Program-made: the position numbers and the translations under genes
In this document: piece by piece, positions 1-11,280 of the stretch
How positions within the stretch are numbered: position 1 is the first letter of the stretch
How the letters are laid out: every line of letters starts with the position of its first letter
The notes under the pieces: model-generated
The model's input: the letters and a program-made list of their open reading frames with translations, nothing else
Databases searched by the model: none
What the model was told of the DNA's origin: nothing
Source of the DNA: Zerene cesonia
Lineage: Eukaryota; Arthropoda; Insecta; Lepidoptera; Pieridae
Direction of reading: 5' to 3'
NCBI RefSeq assembly: GCF_012273895.1
Contig: NC_052106.1
Span: 1,426,001 to 1,490,000 of the forward strand
Length of the DNA: 64,000 nt

Positions 1-209
1 TATAAATGCTTTTTACGAATAACGGTTTCTGCCATTTCGTTTTTTGTTTTCGTTTTGGTTATGGTATCGGTTTCTATCGTATCACAAACGTATGAATATT
101 ATCCATTATGGAATCGAAATTATTAAAATAACAATTTTAAATTATTTCATTAAACTGTATTCACAAATATTTACTTTCGAACGATGGATCAGGATCCTAA
201 ATCGATGCA

Positions 210-330
210 ATAAAATACATGTGTAATTTTATCAGATTCGAGTCGGTTCGATTCCCGGGTATGGCAAGCGAAATTTCAGAAATATTTGCAGTTTTCTTTC
301 TTTCCAAAAACAATTAATACCACCTGTACG
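210..330 (+). repeat. possible tRNA-derived SINE fragment
   Basis: A near-perfect RNA polymerase III B box (GGTTCGATTCC) lies at 245-255, as in the tRNA head of SINEs. No A box or tRNA cloverleaf was found upstream, so this is not called a tRNA gene. The rest of 1-627 shows nothing recognisable. Confidence 0.3.
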
Positions 331-627
331 ACATTAAATATTTAGTATGGTTTCTAAAAACTAAACTAGCAAATATCAGTTTAAAGAATACTACTTCCTA
401 CTAATACCCGCTAATAACGCAAATTCCAAACATAGTGGTCATTTCATAATAATACATAATAAACCACCTCACGCCCACCCCATAAAAGATAAAGGGCTAT
501 TTCTATTATACCTGGTAGGTATCTGAGTTAATTCATATAAGAGCGCCATTAGGGTCATCATAGGGATATTGAATTACTCGGCGTTATTCCTACGTACGTT
601 ATACTAGGTACGTGGACATATTACCTA

Positions 628-826
628 CTAGCTGCGCCCCGCGGTTTTACTCGCGTAACTCTGTATGCCGTAGAAATATCGGGATAAAAAGTTACCTATG
701 TGTCATTCCAGTTGTCCAGCTATCTACCTACCAAATTTCATTGCAATCGGTTCAGTAGTTTTTACGTGAAAGAGTAACAAACACAAACACATCCTTACAA
801 ACTTTCGCATTTATAATATTAGTAGA
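628..826 (-). mobile_element. Lep1-type non-autonomous Helitron
   Basis: Reverse-strand copy. It begins (plus view) with CTAG followed by the GC-rich terminal hairpin region and ends with the complement of the TC 5' terminus. About 200 bp, non-coding, no transposase. The hairpin is slightly degraded compared with the best copies. Confidence 0.8.
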
Positions 827-1518
827 TTTGAAATCCTACGATTTCAAACAGGTCACTGCTATTAGCGACATAAAGCAGCATTATTGTTAAGGACTCAGTT
901 AATTTACCACCTGACGTGGATCCTCGAAAACATTATTAGCTTTTACGCAAATGGCGACTTGCCAAGAAATCTGGCCGAGAACTCTTTGGCGCAAGTCAAA
1001 AATATGGGCATAATTCAGAGTACCAGAATTATATTCTGAATGTATGCAAGCCGGAAAGAAATGCTTTGTGCTTGTGAACGGTTGAATTTTTTAGCTCATA
1101 TTTTCATAAAAGTGTTGCCATTTAGTCGTGCATTTTGCAGCACGTCGCGCTCTTCTATTGTTTTAAATGTATGACGTCATAAATATTTTAACTCGGGTTC
1201 AAAATTGTATTCGTTGAACAGTTTGGAGAACTCAAATAGAGAATGATTGGTTGCTTCTTATGTTGTCCATAACTCCGCCATAAGTGTCGAGATTACATAA
1301 CCGATCGTAATTTGGTCCAACTATGATTACAGGTACCTAATTATTTGGAAATTGGTAATCAGAATTGAATTACCTGATTATGACCACAGGTTCATGCTGT
1401 TCTTGAAAGTAAGAAAATTTACGTAATACAAAAAAAAGGTATTTAGGTAATATAAAATAAGAAACATAAACGACTACTGTAATTACGTTATGATGTTAAA
1501 ATCTTACTGTAATCCGAC
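827..1518. other. intergenic, nothing recognised
   Basis: AT-rich unique-looking sequence. No ORF with coding character, no RNA gene and no recognised repeat was seen. Confidence 0.5.
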
Positions 1519-1684
1519 TTAATATTTTAAATGCGAAATTTCGTGAGGATGGATGCATGTGTATGTTTGTAACTCTTCCACGCAAAAACTACTGAACCGA
1601 TTGCAATGAAATTTGATACGTAGATAGCTGGACAATTGGTATAACACATAGGCAACTTTCTGCAACTTTCCGGGCGCATCCTAG
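1519..1684 (+). mobile_element. degraded Lep1-type Helitron copy
   Basis: The body is recognisable (ACTACTGAACCGATTGCAAT core and the GGACAATTGGTATAACA stretch), but the region just before the 3' CTAG has lost most of the terminal hairpin. An old, internally deleted copy. Confidence 0.65.
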
Positions 1685-1852
1685 TGTTACAAAATAATTG
1701 TTAAGTATCTATAATAATAATAATAAAAAAAAATTTACATCTTATTAGAATTTTGCTAAGAATTTTGTATAAGTTTTGAAATCATTAACGGATTAATTTG
1801 AGCTTCTGGTAAACGTATTATTAACTTAGAATAATAAATCTATTTTGAGACA

Positions 1853-1950
1853 TTTTTATCATCATCAGCCCAGATATGTTCCCACTTCAGGGACACAAGC
1901 ATCTTATAAGGGCTCCGGCCCTAATCCATCACGCTAGCTTGAAGAGCGGT
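1853..1950 (-). mobile_element. 3' fragment of tRNA-derived SINE
   Basis: Matches the tail half of the 304-bp SINEs at 7982-8285 and 44201-44504: the CATCATCAGCCCA end, the CCCACT..GGGACACA block and the AATCCATCACGCT block. The tRNA head is absent. Confidence 0.65.
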
Positions 1951-2462
1951 TTGGTAGTTTCGTCTAAACCGTTGAACCGAATTCGGTGAATCTTGGTATA
2001 AAGATAGTCGATAAATGGCACATTGGCAAAGGAATGTAGATATACAACAAGCAAAAAAATACACGCCACGAGTTGAAAACCTTTTTGTCAGGTCACGATC
2101 GACTTTTTTATCGAAATTAAACCAACGCAACTGCGGGCGAAAGTTAGCGAAAGGCAGGGCCAATCGCGACTTAATAAATAATGATCATAGATCACTCGCT
2201 GGCATCAGATGTGACGCACAGTGGGCACATCGCCAAACTACGGACAAAATGCCCCGGAGTAGCAGGAACGGCCATTGTTATATCGTTTTGCGCAGTGTTC
2301 ACACGGGATTTTTACCTGAAACAATTAAATCTAGGTTCTAAAAACTGTCTTAAAAATAATATAGTAAGTATCAAGGAAGTAAAAAAGAAAGAACCACATC
2401 TCACTTGCTCTTTCACAGAGTACACTACTGGCGATCCTAAACAGGATAATAGGATGATCTCA
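1951..2462. other. stretch with overlapping unrecognised ORFs
   Basis: Two overlapping plus-strand ORFs (2015-2341, 108 codons, and 2181-2471, 96 codons) lie in a locally less AT-rich block. Neither product resembles a known family. They abut a SINE fragment and run into a Helitron, so they are more likely chance ORFs or worn repeat sequence than a gene. Confidence 0.3.
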
Positions 2463-2662
2463 TCCTACTAATATTATAAATGCGAAAGTTTGTAAGGATG
2501 TGTGTGTGTTTGTTGCTCTTTCACGCCAAAACTACTGAACAGATTGCAATGAAATTTGGTACGCAGACAGCTGAACAACTGGAATAACATATAGGCCACT
2601 TTTTATCCCGATATTCCTACGGGATACGGAGCTATGCGGGTGAAACCGCGGGGCGCAGCTAG
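2463..2662 (+). mobile_element. full-length Lep1-type Helitron (200 bp)
   Basis: Clean copy that starts TCCTACTAATATTATAAATG and ends CGCAGCTAG. A GCGG/CCGC stem lies just before the 3' end. A 5' TC, a 3' hairpin and CTAG with no terminal inverted repeats are the Helitron signature. Confidence 0.88.
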
Positions 2663-2972
2663 TAAGATTATAATCACCAGTCCTTAATAAGTGTACAAAT
2701 ATATAGTTAAGAATAAAGAATCCTTAATATTAATAAGAAGTCGCTTATATACCAACATATAAACATACAGGTGAAGCTAATAAAAGCGTGTAAAAAGGTC
2801 ACGAATATTTTGAGGGAGGAGCCACCCTAGATTCAAAATGGGACATCAACATCTTATAGAAAAAATATATATTCTTTTAATGCTTTTATAAGAAGTGGGA
2901 ACTACGTTTGTATTGCAGGTATGTATAAATAAATATCTAGAAAATTTTATCATTTCGAAAAATATGTTATTA

Positions 2973-3175
2973 CTAGCTGCGGCCCGCGGTTTTTACCCGC
3001 GTAAGTCCGTATCCCGTAGGAATATCGGGATAAAAAGTAGCCTATATTATATTCCAGTTGTCCAGCTGTCTACGTACCAAATTTCATTGCAATCGGTTCA
3101 GTAGTTTTTGCGTGAAAGAGCAACAAACACACACACACATCCTTACAAGCTTTCGCATTTATAATATTAGTACGA
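2973..3175 (-). mobile_element. Lep1-type Helitron, near full length
   Basis: Reverse-strand copy with CTAG at 2973 and the complement of the TC end at 3174-3175. A short CA microsatellite lies in the 5' part, as in most family members here. Confidence 0.85.
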
Positions 3176-6100
3176 TAGTAGGAGTACCTAGAAATATATA
3201 AACTTAAAATTTCATTTATTTATGTTACTAAAAAAAGAGTTTTTATAGTTGCTCGAATGACATAAATATCTATTATGTTTATGTATTTCCAGTGTATTTA
3301 AGACAAAGCCACGTACAACAGCTAGTTCTAATCTAAAAATGTCACGCGAACAGCAACTGATATTAATTTTAGCTCCACCCCGGTGTAATCAATCATAGCT
3401 TTCGATTTCATAATACAAGCTCATACCGCGACATCGTATAGGGTAATAAATCTTTAAAGGGAATCGAAAATCATTATTTAATCCTTTCTCTATATTTAGA
3501 AAACTTATATTAGTAAATGTCTATCAATATTACACTTTTACAATTAGAATGCTGATCCTATATCGATGAAGTTTAAACGAAATATAACATTTATAACATA
3601 TACATTATGTATACATTAATTATAGGTCCGGTCCACCTTTGCGTTTTTATATTTTGCGGATTTTATAAATTCTACCCCCAAGGAGGGGAAAAGGGGGTGA
3701 AAAATTATTTTGACCACGCTTGCAAAGCTGCAGGCAACTAGTCTTCATACGAAAGTCGAAATAAGGAATGAAAATTGATATTACATAAATATAAAAAGGA
3801 AAAATACCGCGGAAAAATGGAAAACATAAATTTAATTATTTAACACATAGCATTTAAAAATATGTTCTTTAATACAACCAGTATCCATTAATCATCGCAT
3901 TAAATGTTGAAACAATGTAATTTTCCAAGCCATGAAATGTTTAGAGAATAACGTACGAGGTTCGTGCGAAGCGAATCTATGAAAGCCTTTGTCAAACCGA
4001 TTAAAAGAATAATAAATATAAAGTTAAAAAAACCAGTAATGTAATAAGTATTTTCTTCAAATTTTAAAACGATTTCCTAAAATGGGACTAAATGGAAATA
4101 TATGATTTACAATTTCCTATTAAACACAAAAAGAACCACGCCAATCGGGTGAAAAGCCACGGACTTGTAACAAAAAATACATTCGAATACAGAAGTTTTT
4201 ACGTTTCTTGGGTACGTCGGTCTAAAATCCGTTAATAATTTGAACTTATAGCTGTCATGAACCTAAGGGCCATCAACTAGAGCCGGCGCTTATTTTTTAT
4301 TAAAAAAAAATATACAATTAATAAATTTATAGAACAGAAATTTAAATTTATTCCAGAACAATCCAAAGTTCTTTCCATATTCCGGTACCATCGACAAACG
4401 CTTGCAATAATTCAATGTTATGTACCGTAAAAATATTTCACTATTATTTAGCGATCTTCTTTTATTCTGTTAGGTACAGGCTTAGTGAAAGAGTAATGGT
4501 AGGCATTCACGATTTATGCCTAGCGCTTGTTAAATGGCTGTGAACATTTTCAACGACCCATACTTGATGTTTTATCGAGCTAATAAGAAACAATTAGCTT
4601 TTTATATTTTTTCAGATATTTGACACACTTTGTATGGATGTTACTTTAGTAATAGTAGCTGGAATTTAATCGAAATTAATATATAAATTAATTGTTAATA
4701 CTATAAGCCTTTTCTTTTTCCTGATGAGGCGATCACCGCCCACAAGCATTTACAAATATGTAAGTTTCGTTCACCTTTTACCGGCTTTCGAAGGCTCTTA
4801 TAAAAACATTGATACCTTTTAATAAGTCCGGGATAAAACTGATAGTATCTAATTCTAAGGTCTCAAACGTGTTTATTAATAAGATACAAGATAACGCAGT
4901 CTCTTTGACTTAACCAAAGTCGGTTAAAGAGTAATAATTTCAATATAATATCTCGACACTAAGCCCTCGACCTATAACAACTTCTCTATAATTAATCACG
5001 GCGTTAATGAAACCATTTATCAAACTAGCAGACGTTGCTTTCATTTCGGCTCTAAATCCCATATATATATTGAAATATTTAAGCCAATGTGGGATTATGT
5101 TCAAGCCTAGACCGGCGAATTTTCTGTAGAGGTCACATTTATTACGGTATAAATTTTGGTGAAACTAGAAGCTTCGTAAATGAAAAAGTAAGACTAGTAA
5201 ACGGCTTTTAAATGTACCGGATTTTAACGATTTACCGACTACATGTTACAATAAGTTTACTGTTTAGAAGTCTACATTACAAGTTCCTCTTTCCTTTCTG
5301 GATTTTGATTTTCGTTGTTGAATGTTCCGCTTTTAATGTATTGTTTACATGTAACGTTCGAGTATCTCAAACAGTTTCGAAATATTTGCGAGGTTTTTTA
5401 AGGGTTTTGTCCATACTTATATAAGTTTTAAGGTAAAATTAATGTAGTAATAATGGATAAAAACCGCCCAATTAGGAGTAGGACTCGCGCTGAGAGGTTT
5501 CCACTCAAGTATGTATAATTATATGATGTTACTAGAAGTGTATGCTTTCCCAATTTTTCGTTTATCTGTGCTATGAGACGTTGCTTCGTATCAAATTTCA
5601 AGATTCAATTGCACGCAGTGTACCCTATAGGTTTTAATTCTCTTGTAAATGTCGAAAATTTGGGGCATGAACGGTTGTATTTTTTTTATTGCGTTCACTT
5701 AGAAGTTTGATTTACAGCACAGATTACAACTCCAACTATACTGTCCAGTAGATCAGGCTATGTGATATGGAATTCAGCTTGATGCCACAACGAATTTCTG
5801 AGAAAACCGGCTTTTGACATACAAAAAATTAATCATATAAGGGTTAGGAAAAAACTGATTTTTCCTTTTAAGGTACAAAACCCTAAAAATACTTAAATCA
5901 CAATTCCCTTATTGCTTTGCTTCCGTAAATAGATTTGTAACCTACATAACTTCAACAACAAACGTCATTTGTTGCCGAAGGTACTTCACAAAACGCCTAT
6001 ATTCGTTATAAATCCTATTAATTACTAGCCACAGCTGCCTCTCAGAGGCAATTACATTTTATTGACAAGTTTCAGTCCCTGGTGGTTTATATTTGACGTA

Positions 6101-6308
6101 ATACACACCCGGGGCGAACATGAGATATTTTACCTTGGTGCGTTTTAATAATTGAGTCTTTTAAGATGGCCGTGTGTGTATTTGGTGGGAAATACATTTT
6201 TTAAATGATGTTACCTAAACCATATTATTCTATCTGTGAGAATTGTCAGTTACGTATTTGTTTTTAATTAATAATCATATCAATAATAAATGTTTAATCA
6301 ATACTAAT
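3176..6308. other. intergenic, nothing recognised
   Basis: About 3.1 kb of AT-rich DNA with only short chance ORFs (one of 70 codons at 5212-5424, unrecognised). No RNA gene or clear repeat was seen. Confidence 0.45.
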
Positions 6309-6455
6309 ACTATAAAGAGGAAACATTTGTCTGCTATATATATCCACACAAAAAACAAATTGGACCGATTTCAAAAATTCATTCACCATTAGAAAGCGAT
6401 AACTTCACCGAGTGGCATGATATTATGTGTACCACGGGCGACGTCAGGGCGAAGA
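6309..6455 (+). repeat. short repeat ending in ACCACGGGCGA
   Basis: Shares its start (tataaagaggaaa), the 'accgatttcaaaaattc' core and the 'gtaccacgggcga' end with copies near 11036, 15985 (reverse) and 23225. Non-coding; class uncertain. Confidence 0.5.
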
Positions 6456-6752
6456 GTTAGTAACAAATAAAATTGTACTAAGAACGAAAAGTTTTAAAGA
6501 CGAAAGTAAATTCAAAATACGTAAATGTAAGTATTGCATTGAACCTCTATATGAGAATTATTGTTTTCCGGCAATAAATTTGTTATGTTTCTATAAATAA
6601 ATGCACAGGAGTTGTTTTTTATTTAGATTTCCACGTTTTATCGTTCAAGTATATATTTTATGGACATACATGTACCATAGTATGTACGACGTGCTACATA
6701 TTTTCATCAAATTGAAAAAATAATAATTAATTGTACATACATAGTTGCAAAG

Positions 6753-6927
6753 CTATACGTATAAACGAAAGTTTGTAAGAATGTATGGATGTTTGTTACT
6801 CTGTCACGCAAAAGCCTCAGTTGGGATCTGTATAAAATTTGGTACAGAGATAGATTATAGTGTGGATTAATACATAGACAAACTTTTTATCGGGCAAAAT
6901 GCGAGTGAAGTCGCAGGTTTCAGTTAG
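6753..6927 (+). mobile_element. Helitron-like element, second subfamily
   Basis: Like the copy at 43742-43936: the CGAAAGTTTGTAAG start, a GGATTAA..ACATAG core and a TTAG end after a weakened GC hairpin. Diverged from the main Lep1 family. Confidence 0.55.
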
Positions 6928-7974
6928 TAATTAATAAAATGTTACATCTCCGTCCGCATGGAGCCAGAGATCATTTATATCAATTCATTTGGTCCACTTT
7001 GGGCCGAATGAAATGTTAACGTACAGAACAGCTTTATTTATAAATTATTCTTTTATAAATAACTCGCAAAACAATCTGGCTTCGCCTGGTTTAAAGTGAA
7101 AGTCTGTATACAAGTTGTTTTGTTTTATATATTTAATTAAAGCATGTCAGTTGTTTGATGGTAATTATATTATAATATAATAACGATTATCAAATAAATG
7201 GGTTTTCTTCGCAACCTATTACATAAGTATTTGTTTATATTGTCTGGTTTTTAAGACTTTAAATCGGACTTCACTGGTTGTTGAAAGTATATAACAGTGA
7301 GTCATAAAATGTAACATAGATAAAATGTGGGGATGCTATATTAAAAAATTGTGTGACGTGATTAATTAATCCGGGTATTACAATACAATCTTGCACTTTT
7401 TTCCAGAAAGATCAAAGTCCAAGCAATCAAAGCCGCAGCGGAAAGCTAGTACCTACATACTACGGTTATTTCACAGACACTAGTGTAAATTCTAGAAGCC
7501 TGGGACAGGCGACAAAGCGTGCAAAATGACAGACTATAATATTAATCATCACATACTATCATACGACGCCTATGTAATTCGAGTTCATTTTAATGCCTTT
7601 ATAGTGTTAGGTATAGATATTGTAGAATAAGATGACAAATAAAGATTATTTACAAATTTGATTCCTAACAAGCAGATTATAAAGTTTAAAATGCAGCAGA
7701 ATACATTTCAAGTGCTGATAAACGACAACCGTTTCATTAAGATTGAGCTATTTTAAATGGGTTACCTTAATTATGATTCCTGTGGGCTTCAATCTTTTAT
7801 ATAATCCCATTGAAGAAGGTAAGTATTGTGCAATAATGAAATAAGATTTATTAGTAGTACCGACGTGTGCTTACATCGATGCATTGCGTATTAAAACAAT
7901 AGAGACAAAATTGTTTATTTTTAATTTTTCCACAAGCTGTTAACTTAAGAAGAAACAGGTTACGATAAAATAAA
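6928..7974. other. intergenic, nothing recognised
   Basis: AT-rich, with no ORF of note. Nothing recognised. Confidence 0.45.
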
Positions 7975-7981
7975 TGCTGCA

Positions 7982-8285
7982 TCATCGTCAGCCCATATAT
8001 TTTCCCACTGCTGGGACACAGGCCTCCTATGAGGGTTCAGGCCATAATCCACCACACTGGCCAAGTGCGAGTTAGCAAATGTCACAAGTTGTCGAACTTA
8101 TGATTCTTGGACATGCCGGTTATCTCGCGTTGCTTTCCTTCACCGTTTTAAGCAGTGGTGATGTTGTTAACATGTGCAGAGAAATTGAAAAATCAATTTA
8201 TTTCCCGCACGCTCGGACCTCGAACCCAGACTTATCGATTTTGAAGTCCAATGTTCTCACTACTGAGCCGCCACTGCTTATTAAT
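7982..8285 (-). mobile_element. full-length tRNA-derived SINE (304 bp)
   Basis: On the minus strand it opens with a pol III A box (GGCTCAGTAGTGAGAAC), then a B box (GGTTCGAGGTC) about 40 bp later, followed by a non-tRNA body and a GATGATG tail. TGCTGCA occurs on both sides (7975-7981 and 8286-8292), a likely 7-bp target-site duplication. The 72-codon ORF across it is incidental. Confidence 0.8.
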
Positions 8286-8507
8286 TGCTGCAATTAATAC
8301 GCAATATTCAAGGCCAGAAACTAAAAACCAACAGAATATAAGTAAGTGGAGAAATTACGTGGCGTTGGCAGCAAAAAGTTTATCAACGAGTGGCAAGCAG
8401 CCGGCGCAACTGCGGACAGAACCTTTATATAAGCATCCAATAATGTATTAGACAAATGTTACGGGGTACATGCACGTTTATTGTTTCACTAGCTAAGCTC
8501 GCGACTT

Positions 8508-8570
8508 CGCTCCATCATCATCAGCTCATATATCTTTCCACTGCTGGGGCACAGGACTCTATGAGGGTTT
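8508..8570 (-). mobile_element. SINE tail fragment
   Basis: A short piece of the same SINE tail (CATCATCATCAGCTCAT and the CCACTGCTGGGGCACAGG block) lies 220 bp beyond the full copy. Confidence 0.6.
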
Positions 8571-9360
8571 CAATTTCTTATTTCTATTTTCTATTGTAGA
8601 AAGATTTGTTTTATCGTTAAATGATGAATACTGATAGTCTTGCTACATAAATAGGTTCCTAATTATAAAGTGCGTAAGTGACGATTACAATATTTATTAG
8701 TCATTGTTTAATGTTCTTTGAAGGAGGCATAGAGGCTGTGATCAATAAAAATACGTCATGAACAGAAACTTGTTTAAAAACTCCCTTTTTTGTCTATTTT
8801 TATGTACACTCAAAAAATAAAGACAAATGCACAAGCCACGATGAAAACTTTATCAAAGACAAGAGAAGTCGACCCAATATCACCAATACTTCCTAAGATC
8901 GGGGCGTGCAAACACACGAACTCTTCAGTTTTATATCATTAAGTAAAGAAACGGTAAAATTAAAGAACTAAATATCCCAAAAGCATGCAGTTCTTAGTGG
9001 ATAATATATTTTATCATTCGCATAAATTAGAACAGATATGCACAAAATTTAAACATAATACCTAAGACACACAGACATACTTTCATATAAAAACTGTCAG
9101 CATAGATACTGTATAGTATCATATTCAGGCCAACCTGTTGCTGACATGAAACTCGTAAAAACCCGTTCATTTTTATTCAGATTTATTGTCTAGATATACA
9201 CCGAATCTAGACTTCAACAATAAATATTTATGAATCTATCGACCCGCATTACCGTTATTTATTTCAGTTAGATGTGTATTTAATTTGGTAAGATTGGACA
9301 GCGCATAGCTTGCTGTCGAATTAGCTTTTTCTTTATTCAATGTGAATTTAAAATATTAAA
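8571..9360. other. intergenic, nothing recognised
   Basis: AT-rich; no feature supported. Confidence 0.4.
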
Positions 9361-9572
9361 ATTTAGAAATTAAAAACTTTTCAACGGATTTTAAACGCGA
9401 TTTATTCATTATATTATTACCACGGTCGGTCACGGGGAGACCACGCTCGCTGTAAAGTGTTCGAAACGTCGGGTTAATAATATAATGAATAAATCGCGTT
9501 TAAAATCCGTTGAAAAGTTTTTAATTTCTAAATGTATAATACTCGCGTGAAACCAAACACAAGAAAATACTA
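9361..9572. repeat. snapback element with perfect 59-bp inverted arms
   Basis: Arms 9361-9419 and 9475-9533 are exact reverse complements over 59 bases, around a 55-base spacer that carries ACGCTCGCTGTAAAGTG and CGAAACGTCGGG. A conserved flank (actcgcgtgaaaccaaacac) follows to about 9572. A second, diverged copy lies at 18739-18953, so this is a dispersed family. It is non-coding and would fold into a very stable hairpin. Confidence 0.85.
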
Positions 9573-10020
9573 TATTAAAATTTGTTCTAGAATTAAATTT
9601 GTTCTGGAATTAATAAAGAAATAGACAATTTTTTTTTTTTCTATAAAAAGATCGCCCATGTTACTTAATGTTCCTATTTTAAAAAGGAGGCTCATTTGAC
9701 TAGAATCTCCTGTCAAACATTATACAATGAAAAATGCCAATCGGTTTTTTATAAAGCCAATTTAGAAATAAAACAATAGTCGAACTGTGAAACTTCTTTT
9801 TGGGAAAGTCGGTTAAATTCGTAAGCGGGTAAATAGTATAAAAAAATCCCTGTATTGCCATTGTAATTACTTTTTTTTTATCAACAATTTTTTTTATTTC
9901 AAACATCAAAAATCTAGAAAAATCATTGCAAACACGATAAACACTTTGTGATCTCATATTACGTGGACTATATATAAAAAAGCATATTTCCGTTCGTTTC
10001 AATTATAAGAAATCTAGTTA
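9573..10020. other. intergenic, nothing recognised
   Basis: Contains a 100-codon minus ORF (9700-10002) with low-complexity AT-rich codons and no recognisable domain; judged non-coding. Confidence 0.4.
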
Positions 10021-10365
10021 GAGCCATTCATTAGTGCTCCACATATGTGTTACGCTGAGGTGTTACCGGTATTTCAACTAGTGCCGTTGGAAAGCCTTCT
10101 AATGAGACACATCCGTCAATCATAATGATACCTATATGTGAACTCAATAGATATTAAGATCTAATCTATCTGTAGCCCGTGACTTCACATGTATCATCAC
10201 TACATAGTAAAAACAAAGTCGCTTTCCGCTGTCTATGTCGGTATGCTTAGATCTTTAAAATTCCGCAACAAATATTGATGGGGTTATTTTTTAATAGAGT
10301 GTTTCAAGAGGTTTATATGTCTAATAACATCTATTTAATGGTGGAGAAATAAATGATTTATATTC
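10021..10365 (+). repeat. dispersed repeat with 'actacatagta' motif
   Basis: Its 3' half (catcactacatagta, 'aaagtcgctttc', 'gtatgcttagatctttaaaa' and an AATAGAGTGTTTCAAGAGG-like stretch) is shared with reverse-strand copies at about 21531, 34784 and 47645. A family I know as widespread in lepidopteran DNA; class uncertain. Confidence 0.55.
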
Positions 10366-10614
10366 ATATAATTCGATTTCGATACAACAATGATATTCAA
10401 TGCCTTATCAACTGGATAAACCATACGATAAATCAGTTTTAGTTCTAAGACTTTAAAACAATATTATAAAATTAAATAGCGTAACTTTTTGACTAATTTA
10501 ATATACTTTATGATTATTGAAATCATTAAAAAACCAGTTTTAAAGCTTACAATTACTCCTTTCTCTTTTATACTCGTAAAATATTGACCTACTGCGTTTC
10601 GCATTTATTATAAA
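10366..10614. other. intergenic, nothing recognised
   Basis: AT-rich, no features. Confidence 0.4.
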
Positions 10615-10805
10615 CAAGCTACGCCCCGCGGTTTCACCCGCGTAAGTAGGAATATCAGGATAAAAAGTTGCCTATATGTTATTTCAGTTGTCCAGCTGTC
10701 TACGTACCAAATTTCATTGCAATCGGTAAAGTAGTTTTTGCGTGAAAGAGCAACAAACACACACACACATCCTTACAAACTTTCGCATTTATAATATTAG
10801 TAGGA
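10615..10805 (-). mobile_element. Lep1-type Helitron
   Basis: Reverse-strand copy. The 3' CTAG has decayed to CAAG, but the GCGGTTTCACCCGC hairpin and the AGTAGGA (complement of TCCTACT) end are intact. It has a short deletion after the hairpin. Confidence 0.8.
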
Positions 10806-10974
10806 TATATAACTAACATTATCAGTATCATACGTATAATTTATAACGAATGCAATAGAGAATTATGTTTCATGTACGTTCATAGCTTACCTCATAATTC
10901 AATATTAATACAACAAAATATAATGCGATTTTTGATAGCAATAATCCGCTGATCAGTTTATGGTAATAATTAGT

Positions 10975-11037
10975 TAAATAAATAAATATATCTACTCTAT
11001 TATACTTAAATAAATAAATACATCTGCTCTATTATTA
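10975..11037. repeat. two-unit imperfect tandem repeat
   Basis: A unit of about 32 bp (taaataaataaata.atct.ctctatta) occurs twice with a few mismatches. Confidence 0.6.
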
Positions 11038-11280
11038 TAAAGAGAAATTTGTATTTTTGCAAGTAACGTTTTCACGCAAAAACTGCTGAACTTATTTCAA
11101 AAATACTATTACTAATGGAAAGCTGCATGTATACATAGTGAGAAAGGCAAATGACCTTACACCTCTTCAAATGTTCATGGGCAGTGGTAGCGCTTACCAT
11201 CAGGCGACCCACCAGCTTCTACTATGACATAAAAAAAGGCTATATGTACCACGGGCGAAGCCGGCGCGAACAGCTCTTTG
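11036..11280 (+). repeat. 'ACCACGGGCGA' repeat split by a retroposon tail
   Basis: The two ends match the repeats at 6309 and 23225. The middle is interrupted at 11149-11234 by a polyA-ended piece of another family. Confidence 0.6.
11149..11234 (+). mobile_element. 5'-truncated retroposon tail, nested insertion
   Basis: An 86-bp tail (ATGTTCATGGGC, TAGCGCTTACCATCAGGCGA, CTATGACAT then polyA) matching the longer copies at 48579, 50936 and 53662. AAAGGC flanks it at 11143-11148 and 11235-11240, a possible target-site duplication, although the second copy merges with the polyA run. Confidence 0.65.

Noticed and set aside
245..255. B-box-like GGTTCGATTCC as a tRNA gene.
   Set aside because: No A box, acceptor stem pairing or anticodon arm could be found around it; more likely a SINE remnant.
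2015..2471. Overlapping 108- and 96-codon plus ORFs as a gene.
   Set aside because: No domain, no splice context, and they overlap in different frames between a SINE fragment and a Helitron.
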